This document shows positions 42,455-54,304 of a stretch of DNA of 64,000 nucleotides, in pieces. The notes under the pieces are model-generated. The model did no database searches. It had not been told where the DNA came from and saw only the letters and a list, made by a program, of their open reading frames with translations. Positions within the stretch are counted from its first letter, which is position 1. Each line of letters starts with the position of its first letter. Location: NCBI GenBank assembly GCA_033032865.1, contig JAWHQI010000099.1:7476501-7540500 (forward strand). The letters run 5' to 3'. This DNA is from Dactylorhiza incarnata. Its lineage: Eukaryota; Streptophyta; Magnoliopsida; Asparagales; Orchidaceae. The position numbers and the translations under genes are program-made.

Positions 42455-43835
42455 TGAGTGATTATTTGGAGCTTCAAAATAGTCTCAAATGTATTTCCTT
42501 ATATATAGTAAAAGATATATAGTAAAAGATATATATGTAAACTCATAATAATGTAAAATATTCATATGATTGGACACGAGTTAGTATTCTAAACATCGTA
42601 GTAATGAAGTTATGTTATTGATGTAAAGCAAAGAAGATATTAGAAGAGCATAAACACGTTAGTATATAAACTCAGAAGGTACGATTAAAGATGCGATAAA
42701 AGTTGATATTTCAGATTTGCATTAAGCGGAGAATTTAAACAATGTGACACTCGAAATCGATACACATATATAATAATGCGATACTGAGTACGAAGTCATT
42801 AAAATTAATGAGGAGAATTTAAATAAAAAGATGAGAAGTACTAAAATAAGTAAACGATAAAGCATAGAATATTCAAACAATGCACGATGTGAAAGTCAAT
42901 TTTACAAAATAGTGTCACATAGTTTTACCTGAAACCAAAAATTGAAACTATGATGAGATCTAAAGTCGGAACTGATCACCTCAAATTGCTCTGGGGAATG
43001 CACTCCCGTGAAATCACTCTTTTAAGGCATTATAACGGTGGAGTCAATTCTTTGGATTCTCACTAACTTGCTGCAACATTATATTGAGGTAAGCAAAATA
43101 TTAATAATAAATTGTATTTATTATTGTGTATATTCTGTTTAGTCCCACACCGTCTGTGATGTTTTCGGACTCCCCTCCTCTTCTATATATAAGACTCCTT
43201 GGGTCCTCCCTTCTTTCAAGAAATACACATTTAATTGATTTCTCTCTAAGTCTAACACAAAAAAATGAGTTCTAAATTAGAGGTAGTGAACAAATTAGTA
43301 GAAAAATGCTGTTGAAAAAGGACATTCGAAATACTTTCATTTGCCGTTGATGGTGGGGGAAAATGACATTGTAATACTTTCAATAGAATTTTTTTGAGGA
43401 TATTTGAATTCATAAAAAGATGGCGGTGTAACATCTCTAGTCTGCAAATAGAATATAACATAGGTCTGATCGGAACCCCATGACATATAATATCCATAAA
43501 CTTAAATTGCTAGTAAAAGGCAGCAGAAAAAGAAAACTAATCAATATCTCAGAGTAATCGGAAGCTAAACAAAAGCCCAAAACAAAGTGGACCAAATGTC
43601 TACATCTACTAGGAATGAAACATACATGAAAGAGGTACTCGGCCTTAAGGCCTTATATGACTTTTAAAATAGAAAAAGAGCAAGGCTAAAGAAAACAAAA
43701 AAAGGGAGAAAAGAATCTCCAGCTCCTCAACAACTCTTGGGCGCCGGCTCCCTACACACCACAACGAGCTACGCCACCTGAAATAAAGAACAAATGGGTG
43801 GCAAACGAAGGTCAGCATGTGGCTGACCAACACAA
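42455..43835. other. Unassigned AT-rich region
   Basis: No supported ORF. CTATATATAAGAC at about 43182 with CAAGAAATACACA and a pyrimidine stretch behind it resembles a transposon promoter, facing right. The following ATG at 43265 opens no protein I recognise. The rest shows nothing. Confidence 0.4.
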
Positions 43836-44112
43836 CGTAACGACCCCTCCCCCGGCCATCCTAGCGGACTTTGGGGCGAGTACATCGCTCTCCTTTAAGT
43901 ATGCACGAAAACCAAAGCATATAAACAAAGAACAACGGGGCACACAAAGGGGTCCCCAAGGCATACCGTCACACACGCGTCGTTGACTTCCAAAGTCATA
44001 CGACTTAAGCTCTGGAGACATTCTAATTCGAGGACCCATGACGAGAGGCGTGTGATTGCCTTTCACACTCAACCGAAGCGATAGGATGAATAGATTTCGA
44101 ATCTATCTAAGA

Positions 44113-44275
44113 GAGCGTGATAGAGAGGCACAAAGTCCATATCTATCCAAAAGAAGCACGACAGGGAGGAAAACATTCCACAACTATCCAAATGAGCGTG
44201 ATAGAGAGGGAAAAAGTCCGCAACTGTCCGAATGAGCACGACAGAGAGTATAACATTACTCACTGTCCCGAAATG
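44113..44275. repeat. About 40-bp tandem repeat, four copies
   Basis: GAGCGTGATAGAGAGG...AAAGTCC and GAGCACGACAGAGAG...ACATT alternate at 44113, 44153, 44194 and 44234. They lie within the Tekay-like LTR. Confidence 0.75.
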
Positions 44276-44862
44276 TCGCGACTAGAGGGACGATCTCATC
44301 TCCGGTCTAACCACGATAAACTCTCAACGTAGCCTAAAGAGACTCTAAAACGTGTCGGTAACATGACAAAGACTAATAAGTCTATGAACGCAACTACAAC
44401 ATGACGGGGAGTCCACCCGCCCTACGAAAACCCACAGGAGCGTCGTTCTACCGGGCCCAACACAGGCCCACCTAGGAATGGGGCATTCACGAATACAACT
44501 CACAAATCCCTAAAAACACTACGAAGAATAGCATGTGGCATTCCCGTTCGCGCACATAGGGCTAATTGCAATACACATCACAAAAACATCACCGATCCGG
44601 GCTTATCATCACGGGTAGGCTTCATACAGCATACCTAAATCCAAACTCATGCGTCAGATCACTAATCCATATTTATGTCGAGGACGGACACACTCGACCC
44701 GGAGGTTCGCAATAAACTTATGGAAACACGCATCGCGTCCAATCGAAGGCCGATGGCCTCCTAAGAAAAATAAAGACAGAAAGAGTACACCAGGGTCGCA
44801 ATCCCACACCCTGGCGGAGTCTCCGCTCTCCACCGCGTAGTGGGAGAGGGACTCTGCTTGCA

Positions 44863-45721
44863 TGTTGAAACCAGAGAACTGGTCTTGACGTTCGAAAGGG
44901 GGATGCAGCTAGCCCTTACTTGACCCGAGCTAGAACCCTTGACCAGTTGCTAAGAACTGAAAGACCTTGCCCTTGAAGAACACTTGAGCCCTAAAATGAA
45001 CCCCTTAAGCTGCAGCATGGAGGTCACACCATACACCCGGAATCTCACAAGGAACTTCCCCTCCCAAGCCAATGCTGAGCCTGGGAACCTTGGAGGTCAC
45101 TAAGGACCACCTCACCGTCCACCTTAGCTGATAGGGGGGGGGGGGGGGTAGTGTTTGCTCACAAGACACACGCGAGGGAGAGGAGAGTCCAACCTTTCCC
45201 AAGGTGCCCATGGGGGTCTATTTATAGACTTCCCAAAATTGGGTTGCGGATAGCCAAAATTTTACTATCCGCAACTCAACCACAAACCTGAATGACCAGA
45301 GCTGGAGGAGGGGCGAGTGGAGGGCGAGACGTCCACTCCCCCTTGCAGGGGGTCGAATGAGTGGACCGAGCTCCACCACCCTGACTGGGCGAGTGGACCT
45401 CACGGTCCACTCAACCCTCCGGGTGAGTGGACCCTTGGTCCACTCGCCCAGGTGCCTGGGGCGTGTAGACCGTAGGTCCACTCGCCCACACCCTTGGGCG
45501 AGTGGACCCAAGGTGCACTCGCCCCCCCCCCCCCCCCCCCCCCCCCCGCCACTCGGGCGAGTGGAACATTCTTGGGCTAGTGGACCCAAGGCCCACTCGT
45601 CTAAGGAAGTATGCCCCCCCGAGCTTTCCCTTTTCGGTCTAGACGACCTCCGACAGGTCGATCGACTGCGCCCCCTAGCTGTACCGGGCCACGTCAGCTC
45701 GACAAATATGAGGGTTGTACA
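44863..45721 (-). repeat. 3' LTR of the gag-only element
   Basis: 859 bp. It carries G and C homopolymer runs (45134-45149, 45523-45547) and a series of GGGCGAGTGGACC/GGTCCACTCGCCC palindromes at 45380-45600. TCTATTTATAG at 45217 is shared with the other LTR. Confidence 0.85.
45380..45600. repeat. Palindrome array GAGTGGACC-N3/4-GGTCCACTC
   Basis: At least five inverted repeats with 9-13 bp arms and 3-4 nt loops (TCAC, CTT, GTA, CAA). Some arms are changed on one side only. The other LTR has the set at about 50930-51150, with loops TCAT, CTT, TAT, CAA, AAT. Confidence 0.85.
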
Positions 45722-45890
45722 CAATCCCTGCTCTTTTCGAGCTTGTCTCAAGCTCAGAAAGAAAGTCCAACCCACCTATTTGATGAGTAGGTGGGGATAT
45801 AAAGAAAACCACGGAGTGTCCCGCTCGAGGGCTACTCTTACCGAGCATTCCAGCTGAACTTAACTTATGGCGGAAGGCGAACCTTTCTCC

Positions 45891-46900
45891 ACTTAACAAC
45901 CCTCCTGTGAGTCGAGCTCAAGTGGAGGTGGAGAAAGCTCAACACCTTAGGTCGAGTTAAATTTGACCTGGGGTGGAGAAAGACTCAACACCTCTAGTCG
46001 AGCCGAACTCGACCTGAGGTGGAAGGAAAACATTTCTCCACTTAACAACCCTCCTGTGAGCCGAGCTCAACTGGAGGTGAAGAAATCTCAACACCTTAGG
46101 TCTAGTTAAACTTGACCTGAGGTGGAGGAAAACTCAAGACCTCTAGTCGAGCCGAACTCGACCTGAGGTGGAAGGCAAACCTTTCTCAACTTAACAACCC
46201 TCCTGTGAGCCGAGCTCAACTGGAGGTGGAGAAAGCTCAACACCTTAGGTATAGTTAAACTTGACCTGAGGTGGAGGAAAACTCAACATCTCTAGTCGAG
46301 CCGAACTCGACCAGAGGTAGAAGGTGAACCTTTCTCCAATTAACAATCCTCCTGAGAGCCGAGCTCAACAGGAGGTGGAGAAAGCTCAACACCTTAGGTC
46401 TAGTTAAACTTGACCTGAGGTGGAGGAAAACTCAACACCTCTAATCGAGCTGAACTCGACCTGAGGTAGAAGGTGAACCTTTCTCCACTTAACAACCCTC
46501 CTGAGAGCCGAGCTCAACTGGAGGTGGAGAAAGCTCAACACCTTAGGTTTAGTTAAACTTGACCTGAGGTGGAGGAAAACTCAACACCTCTAGTCGAGCC
46601 GAACTCGACCTGAGGTGGAAGGCAAACTTTTCTCCACTTAACAACCCTCCTGTGAGCCGAGCTCAATTGGAGGTGGAGAAAGCTCAACACCTTAGGTCGA
46701 GTTAAACTTGACCTGAGATGGAGGAAAATTCAACACCTCTAGTTGAGCCGAACTCGACCTGAGGTGGAAGGCAAACCTTACTCCACTTAACAACCCTCCT
46801 GCGAGCCGAACTCAGCTGGAGGTGGAAAAAGCTCAACAACTTTGGTCGAGCTGAACTCGACTTGAGGTAGAATGGACTCAATAATTCTAAACACTTAGCT
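45891..46900. repeat. 149-bp tandem repeat, about seven copies
   Basis: The word ACTTAACAACCCTCCTG or its variant recurs at 45891, 46040, 46189, 46338, 46487, 46636 and 46785, an exact period of 149. Copies differ by scattered substitutions. Inside each unit are smaller palindromic words (GAGCCGAGCTC, GGTCGAGTTAAACTTGACC). Confidence 0.92.
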
Positions 46901-47960
46901 AATTAGAGGTCGAGGGCTTCGACACTTCTGAGGAGCTCAGCTCAACCGGAGGTGGATGACCGCTTGACACTCCCTAGAAACTTAGCTACCTAGAGGTCGA
47001 TGACTTCTACACTTCCAAGGAGCTCAGCTCAACCGGAGGTGGATGACCGCTCAACACTCCCTAGAAACTTTGCTACCTAGGGGCCGAGGACTTCAACACT
47101 TCCAAGGAGCTCAGCTCAACCAGAGGTGGATGACTGCTCGACACTCCCTAGAAACTTTGCTACCTAGAGATCGAGAACTTCAACACTTCCAAGGAGCTCA
47201 TCTTAACCAGAGGCGGATGACCACTCGACACTCCCTAGAAACTTAGCTACCTAGAGGTCGATGACTTCAACACTTCCAAGGAGCTCAGCTCGACCGGAGG
47301 TGGATGACCACTCGACACTCCCTAGAAACTTAACTACCTAGAGGTCGAGGAATTCAACACTTCCAAGGAGCTCAACTCAACTGGAGGCGGATGACCGCTC
47401 GACACTCCCTTGAAACTTAGCTACCTAGAGGTCGAGGACTTCAACACTTCCAAGGAGCTCAGCTCAACCGGAGACGAAAGACCGCTCGACACTCCCTAGG
47501 AACTTAGCTACCTAGAGTTCAAGGACTTCAACACTTCCAAGGAGGTCAGCCCAACCGGAGGCGGATGACCGCTCGACACTCCCTAGAAACTTTGCTACCT
47601 AGAGGTCGAGGACTTCAACACTTCCAAGGAGCTCAGCTCAATCAGAGGCGGATGACCGCTCGACACTCCCTAGAAACTTAGCTACCTAGAGGTCCAAGAC
47701 TTCAACACTTCCAAGGAGCTCAGCTCAACCGGAGGCGGATGACCGCTCGACACTCCCTAGAAACTTAGCTACCTAGAGGTCGAGGACTTCAACACTTACA
47801 GGGAGCTCAGCTCAACTGGAGGCAAATGACCACTCGACACCCCCTAGAAACTTAGCTACCTAGAGGTCGAGGACTTCAACACTTCCAAGGAGCTCAGCTC
47901 AACCAGAGGCGGATGACCGCTCGACACTCCCTAGGAACTTAGCTACCTAGAGGCAGAGGA
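46900..47960. repeat. 87-bp tandem repeat, about twelve copies
   Basis: CTCCCTAGAAACTTAGCTACC recurs at steps of 87 bases (46971, 47058, 47145 and on). The unit also contains GAGCTCAGCTCAACCGGAGG. It resembles a degenerate relative of half a 149-bp unit. Confidence 0.9.
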
Positions 47961-49130
47961 TCTCAACACCTTCCCAAACCAATTAGCACGTAGCGAGTCG
48001 ACCCGATGAGCCTCCCATCTGCCGACACTACTGAGCCTAGTGAATGGTCTCTATTCGGGGATCTTACCAATTGGGGGCGGAGTACCTGCCCACGTCCTAG
48101 GTTCTTACCTCACCTGGAGGCAGAGGAACTCAACACCTTCCCAAACCAATTACCCTTCTTGAGGTTTTACCTGCAGCGAGTCGAACCGATGAGCCTCCCA
48201 TTTGCAGGCATTACTGAGCCCGGTGAATGGTCTCTTGTCAGGGATCTTACCAATTGGGGGTGGAGTACCCGTCTACATCCTAGGTTCTTACCTCACCTGG
48301 AGGCAGAGGAACTCAACACCTTCCTAGAAACCAGCCAACTGGAGGTCGATGACTTCAACACTTCACGGGAGCTTAGCTCAACCGGAGGCGGATGACCGCT
48401 CGACACTCCCTAGAAACTTAGCTACCTAGAGGTCCAAGACTTCAACACTTCCAAGGAGCTCAGCTCAACCGGAGGCGGATGACCGCTCGGCACTCCCTAG
48501 AAACTTAGCTACCTAGAGGTCGAGGACTTCAACACTTACAGGGAGCTCAGCTCAACTGGAGGCAAATGACCACTCGACACCCCCTAGAAACTTAGCTACC
48601 TAGAGGTCAAGGACTTCAACACTTCCAAGGAGCTCAGCTCAACCAGAGGCGGATGACCGCTCGACACTCCCTAGGAACTTAGCTACCTAGAGGCAGAGGA
48701 TCTCAACACCTTCCCAAACCAATTAGCACGTAGCGAGTCGACCCGATGAGCCTCCCATCTGCCAACACTACTGAGCCTAGTGAATGGTCTCTATTCGGGG
48801 ATCTTACCAATTGGGGGCGGAGTACCTGCCCACGTCCTAGGTTCTTACCTCACCTGGAGGCAGAGGAACTCAACACCTTCCCAAACCAATTACCCTTCTT
48901 GAGGTTTTACCTGCAGCGAGTCGACCCGATGAGCCTCCCATTTGCAGGCATTACTGAGCCCGGTGAATGGTCTCTTGTCAGGGATCTTACCAATTGGGGG
49001 CGGAGTACCCGTCTACATCCTAGGTTCTTACCTCACCTGGAGGCAGAGGAACTCAACACCTTCCCAGAAACCAGCCAACTGGAGGTCGATGACTTCAACA
49101 CTTCACGGGAGCTTAGCTCAACCGGAGGCG
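47651..49130. repeat. 740-bp tandem duplication within the repeat array
   Basis: 47651-48390 and 48391-49130 are almost identical. Each contains several 87-bp units plus a different 430-bp segment with GAGTCGACCCGATGAGCC. The open frame through it (for example 48006-48395) is a by-product of the repeat. Confidence 0.9.
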
Positions 49131-49590
49131 GATGACCACTCGACACTCCCTAGAAACTAGCCAACTGGAGGTCGAGGACTTCAACACTTCTCGGGAGCTT
49201 AACTCAACCGGAGGCGGATGACCACTCAACTCTCCTTAGAAACTAGCCAACTAGAGGTCGAGGGCTTCAACACATCTTGGGAGCTTAGCTCAACCGGAGG
49301 CAGATGACCACTCGACACTCCCTAGAAACTAGCCAACTGTAGGTCGAGGACTTCAACACTTCTCGGGAGCTTAGCTCAACCGGTGACGGATGACCACTCG
49401 ACACTCCCTAGAAACTAGCCAACTGGAGGTCGAGGACTTCAACACTTCTCAGGAGCTTAGCTCAACCGGAGGCGGATGACCACTCGATACTCCCTAGAAA
49501 ATAGCCAACTGGAGGTCGAGGACTTCAACACTTCTTAGGAGCTTAGCTCAACCTGAGGCGGATGACCACTCGATACTTCCTAGTTAGGAT
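49131..49590. repeat. Variant 86-87-bp tandem repeat, five to six copies
   Basis: Unit as in the 87-bp array but with CTAGCCAACTGGAGGTCGAG and TCTCGGGAGCTTAGCTC. It ends where the sequence turns into decayed gag flank. Confidence 0.85.
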
Positions 49591-49863
49591 CTTTCCTAAG
49601 ATACTACCTCTAAATATTTCTCATTTATAACGAGGAGGTTACATATTACAACGCGCCTTCTTGCGCCTACTTGGCCACATGCAACTTGGCCATCTACTTT
49701 ACCACCTCCTCTACTTTCTTCGTCTTCTTATTCCTTCTCTTTCTCCTGGTCCCTCCTGCTTCTCTGGTCAACCTGGAGGTGAAGGACTTGTTCTTGAAAC
49801 CGGTCTGCATAGCTTCCCAGCGTCTCCCCGTGCTTTTGTTGAATCAAGAACAGGGACTCCGAC

Positions 49864-50480
49864 TACTTCCTCCCCTTCTTCGAGGTGGAGAACCTTAACA
49901 AGAAACTCCGACGCGGGTCCTTGAAGATGTAGATGGTGCCTGATGGGAGCTGGTGGAACCAGTATTTTGCCTCTCCCTTGAAAGTGATGGCGAAGAGACT
50001 GCACTTGGAGGCGTCCGTCATCTGCCTGATCGAGACCATGTCTTCAAACCACTGAAGGTGTTGGAGAGGGTCGTCCTTCCCTGCGTTGTAAGAAATGTCA
50101 GGCTCGCTGAACCCATCTGGAATGGGAGCTGAGATGATCAGCTCGCGGAAGGGACATCCCCATCCTCCCTAGCGAGTCAAAGGCGTTCTCTCTGCCTCCC
50201 CACTGGGGTAGCCGGTCCCAGGAGATTTGTTGAAGAGCACTCTTGCTTGGAGACCCGAGCCTTCCCCTATGGCTAGCTCCTTCCCTTGCCGACGTGCTTG
50301 CCCCATCTCCATCAGAGATGGCAAAGCGAGCACGGGTGCAGGTGGTGTCGAGCACTTGCCATGAGGGGGGAGTTCGACCCGCATGAGATCCAGAACCGAC
50401 TCCTTGAACTCTTCAAAATCCCTTTTCTTCACGCACTTGCTGGTAGGGGGTGAGTTCCCCAGCTCATCGCTTCCAGCCAT
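49864..50480 (-). pseudogene. Gag of the gag-only element, frameshifted
   Basis: Starts MAGSDELGNSPPTSK at 50480, 55 bases from the LTR. After a frame change near 50165 it shows the gypsy gag core: ISAPIPDGFSEPDISYNAGK, DDPLQHLQWFEDMVS, CSLFAITFKGEAKYWFHQLP, SGTIYIF. This corresponds to the retrotrans_gag pattern of Tat-like or related gypsy gags. It stops at 49864-49866, short of any zinc knuckle, so it is C-terminally truncated. Confidence 0.72.
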
Positions 50481-50534
50481 GAGACTTGCTCAGAGCTTTC
50501 CGAACTAGCTGCTTCCACACTCATCTCACCAGAA

Positions 50535-51265
50535 TGTGGAAACCAGAGAACTGGTCTCGACGTTTGAAAGGGGGATGCAGCTAGCCCTTCTTGACCCGAG
50601 CTAGAACCTTTGACTAGTTGCTAAGAAGTGAAAGACCTTTCCCTTGAAGAACAGTTGAACCCTAAAACGAACCCCTTAGATGACAGGGGGGGTAGTGATT
50701 GCTCACAAGACACACGCGAGGGAGAGGAGAGTCCAACCATTCCCAAGGTGCCCATGGGGGTCTATTTATAGACTTCCCAAAATTGGGCCGCGGATAGCTA
50801 ACATTCTACTATCCGCAGCTTAACCACGAACCTGAACGACCAGAACTGGAGGAGGGACGAGTAGAGGATGAGACGTCCACTCCCCCCTTGCCGGGGGTCG
50901 AATGAGTGGACCGAGGTCCACCAACCTGAATGGGCGAGTGGACCTCATGGTCCACTCAACCCTCCGGGCGAGTGGACCCTTGGTCCACTCGCCCAGCTGC
51001 CTGGGGCGAGTCGACCTATGGTCCACTCGCCCACACCCTTGGGCGAGTGGACCCAAGGTCCAGTCGCTCCCCCCCCCCACTCGGGCGAATGGACCAATGG
51101 TCCACTCGCCCGGGACCTTGGGCGAGTGGACCCAAGGTCTACTCGCCAAGGAAGTCTACCCCCCGGGCTTTCTTTTTTTGGTCTAGACGACCTCCGACGG
51201 GTCGATTGATTGCGCCCCGTAGCCATACCGGGCCACGTCAGCTCGACAAATATGAGGGTTGTACA
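50535..51265 (-). repeat. 5' LTR of the gag-only element
   Basis: 731 bp, colinear with 44863-45721. It is shorter mainly through shorter homopolymer runs and a missing stretch near the GGGGG run. The palindrome array is at 50930-51150. Followed by GTGCA at 51266-51270. Confidence 0.85.
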
Positions 51266-52139
51266 GTGCAGCGCACAAAGAGATACGTCGGGGTCACAAT
51301 CCCACGCCATGGCGGAGTCCCTATCCTCAACCGAAATGGCGTGAGGGGACTCTCATTGCATGAAAATAAACATAAGCACATAAAATGTAGAAATAACGGT
51401 CCTAAGACCAGGGAAAAGAGTCATTACTCTTGCAGAGCATCACAGAGGCATGGAGACGATCATAGCGGATGTCCTCTTTCAGATCTGTCATCCTTTCAAC
51501 GATTCTAGCCTTGGCTCAGCTTCACACGCAGTTCACGGGAACGTAACTCTACGACGAAGGCTCCCCCTTCTTCAAGCTTTCTAGATCGAGAGGGACCACA
51601 AAGCCTCGACAATAGAATCACCACAAGAGGGTCTACCAACAGGAAGAGTGGAGCAAAAACCCTGTAGACTCCAACAGGGCTCGGCTTCGCCGCAAGTTTC
51701 CTCCTGTTGACGCAAGCAGGGTAGATGGAGAGAGAGAATGAGGTCTCTCGGCTCTAGAACAAGAGCTCATCGACGTCAGAGATAAATGAAGAGAGGAGGC
51801 AAGAGATTGACGGTAGTTTCATGCAAAAATGGGAGGGAAGAGGGCTTATTGTGCGGTTGCTCACGCAAAAAGAGGGGGGGGGGGGGGAGCCGATCGGGTA
51901 AAGGAGATTGGGGAGGCCAGGGTTTTTTTATTAAAACTCTAACTGAAATAGCTATCTGCGCCCCCTCTCAACTATTCGCACACCAAGTAGTTAAATCTTA
52001 AGTATTATAATTTCTATCTGCACCCCACGATGGAATTCGATAATTTAATCTTCAAGGCACAATTTTAGGGCGTTACAATTATCTCCCCCTTAACTAAATT
52101 TTGTCCCGAAACTTAGAGCATGAACAACGAAATGAAATT

Positions 52140-53570
52140 CGTCATACTTGAGTGAAGAGGTCGATGTACTCCTCATGCACGACCTCATTTTGCTCCTACG
52201 AGAGCTCCTCATGGATATAATTATCCCAACGGACTCTCACCATCTTGATGGACTTTCTCCGCAACTGCTGAATGTCGGCATCGATGATGCAAATTGTCAT
52301 CACCTTGGTAGATATACCACTATTCACCGACACACTATCGACCTCCAACATAGAATCGGGCTCCCGCACCACCTTCCTCAACACAAAAATATGGAAGACG
52401 TCATGCAACCGACTAAGCTCATTCAATAAAGCAAGTCGATAAGCTGCCACGCTGATCATCTCGAATAACCTTAAGTACCTTAGACTCAGCTTCTTCAAGC
52501 GTCGAATCCTCGATAGTCCCTTTAAAGGCTTTATTTTCAAATACACCCAATCACCAAGTGCGAACTTCACGTTCCGATATTTAGCATTGTAATACTTTAT
52601 CTGTCGGTCTTGGGCAGTCAACAACCATTCTCGAATTGTCCGTATCGACTCATTCGCCTCAAAAATCTCTTTGTGTTTCAACATCTTGGTATCACCAGTC
52701 CCCTCCCACGCTAACGAAGTATGACACCTCCTGCAATATCACACCTCAAACAGAGCCATCTGAATACTCGCCTGATAACTGTTATTATAGGTGAACTCTG
52801 CAATGTAAAGGTGATCTTCCCAACGTTGTCCAAAATCCAAAATGCACATACGAAGCATATCCTCCATTGTCTGATTTGTTCTCTCGGTTTGTCCATCCAT
52901 TTGTGGATGGAAGGTTGTGCTAAACGTGAGCTACGTGCCCAACAAATGAGGAACATGCCTCCAATCACAGGACGTGAACTGTCCATCACGATCGCTAACA
53001 ATACTGTGAAGGACGCTATGTAATCGAACAATGTTATCCGCATAAAGCTTTGCCAGCTTCTCCATTGAATCGCTTTTCTGATTCGAAATAAAATGCGCAA
53101 CCTTAGTCAACCTATCAATGATCACTCAGATCGAGTCATTTTTCTGCAGCGACTTTGGCAACCCATGCACAAAGTCCATGAAAATATCAACGAATTTCCA
53201 CTCCGGAATTGACAATGACTTCAAGAATCCTCCTGTCCGTTGACACTCAGCTTTTACTAACACGCACGTTTGGCATCTTATCACGAAAAAAACAATATCT
53301 TTCTTCATGTCTGGCCACCAGAACAGTGCTTTCATGTCTTGATGCATTTTGGTACACCCGGATAAATCAAGTACTTGGTGAAATGAGCCTCATACATCAA
53401 TTCATCTCGCAGTTTCCCATAATTTGGAACACAAAGTCTGTCATTCTTCTGTAGTAAACCATCCTCAAAGAGAAACTCGGTGTTCGACCCCTCAGTGGAC
53501 TCTGCCAAATAATGTTGCAAGCTTGGATTTAATTCTAAGGCAGTTCTCACACGGTCACCAATGTCATACT
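52140..53570 (-). pseudogene. Tekay-like integrase with chromodomain, degenerate
   Basis: Zinc-binding segment EAHFTKYLIYPGVPKCIKT and CQTCVLVKAECQ at about 53240-53400. Core WKFVDIFMDFVHGLP, IIDRLTKVAHF, VSDRDGQFTS. C-terminal part MLKHKEIFEANESIRTIREW, KIKPLKG, RLHDVFHIFVLRK at about 52350-52690. Chromodomain-like end VRVRWDNYIHEE at about 52200. Chromodomains steer insertion to heterochromatin in this clade. Frame changes and stops at about 53126, 52930 and 52700. Confidence 0.8.
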
Positions 53571-54113
53571 ACACATCCATCCAACTCAGAACGATAGTGG
53601 AAGACGATCCTCGATCCATACTGGAGATGTCCAAGGGCTCCAACTCACGTGCCAAACGCTCATCATGAGCCTGAATCCAACTTTCATGCACCGGTGCTCG
53701 GCGACTCAGAGCGTCTACTACCATATTCCCCTTTTCAGGGGTATTAAGCATATCGAATGTATGGTCTCCCAAGAACTCCATCCACCTTCTCTGGCGCATA
53801 TTCAGATCTCAGCAGGTACTTCAAGCTCTTATGGTCAGTGAAGATTTTGTTTTTCACACTATATAGATAATGTCTCCACAACTTCAGAGCAAACACCACA
53901 ACCGTCAATTCTAGGTCATGAACCGGGTAGTTTCTTTCACATACCTTCAGCTAACACGAACCGTAAGCGATAAATTTTCCAAATTGACATAAAGAGCACC
54001 CCAAACCACTACTTAAGGCGTCACTGTACACCTGGTAACCCTCAGTCTGACAAGGCGAACACAGAAACAGGACAGAAATCAGTCGGCTCTTCAGCTCCTC
54101 AAAAGCCGAGCGC
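53571..54113 (-). pseudogene. Tekay-like RNase H, cut by Athila-2
   Basis: From the right: [81 protein letters not shown] and VVDALSRRA. It contains one in-frame stop and a frameshift. The RT that should lie upstream is absent because Athila-2 begins at 54114; it must continue beyond the window. Confidence 0.8.
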
Positions 54114-54304
54114 TGATATGAAATTTGCATGCGCGGATTTTAGATTTTTAGTGAAAGGTTGAGATTTTCTCCAAAACTATATCCGATAAAGGCAAGTGTA
54201 CCTTATCGTCTATAGTATAGGATATTTAGGAATATCAAGGTCATATTCCACGGGGCGCGTTGATTACTTCTACTTCGAGGAAAATCACAACGGCGCCAAA
54301 AACT
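54114..54304. repeat. 191-bp duplication carrying a PBS fragment inside the LTR
   Basis: The LTR end is present twice. Between the copies stands CAACGGCGCCAAAAAC (54288-54303), i.e. the PBS and the spacer that normally lie outside the LTR. The right LTR has the same structure at 62706-62896, with CAACGGCGCCA at 62880-62890. Confidence 0.92.

Larger units (their letters stand above)
44863..51265 (-). mobile_element. Gag-only LTR retrotransposon (TR-GAG/LARD-like) with tandem-repeat interior
   Basis: LTRs 44863-45721 and 50535-51265 share start (TGTTGAAACC / TGTGGAAACC as read on +) and end (GGGTTGTACA). Flanks are TTGCA and GTGCA, a target duplication with one change. Next to the right LTR, on the - strand, lies a gag. 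The rest of the interior (45890-49600) is tandem repeats, with no protease, RT or integrase. It would depend on enzymes of a related gypsy element. Confidence 0.8.
43836..52076 (-). repeat. 3' LTR of Tekay-like element, split by a gag-only element
   Basis: The LTR pieces are 43836-44862 and 51271-52076 (about 1.83 kb together). On the - strand it starts TGTAACGCCCTAAAATTG directly behind the purine-rich AGTTAAGGGGGAGATAAT (52077-52095, the PPT) and ends at GTCGTTACG, an inverted match of the start. The words flanking the insert match each other in style (GGTCGCAATCCCACACC... at 44790, GGGGTCACAATCCCACGCC at 51288), as if the LTR also contains an internal repeat. Confidence 0.6.

Noticed and set aside
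45357..45857. Open frames with repeated SGP/RVD/EWT words on both strands
   Set aside because: By-product of the GAGTGGACC palindromes in the LTR; the same happens at 50868-51508.
48006..48395. 129-codon frame repeated at 48746-49135
   Set aside because: Lies inside the 740-bp tandem duplication; the repeat itself keeps it open. No homology visible.
46900..49590. Regularly spaced repeats that might suggest a CRISPR array
   Set aside because: Units are contiguous 87-bp repeats without unique spacers, in plant retrotransposon DNA.
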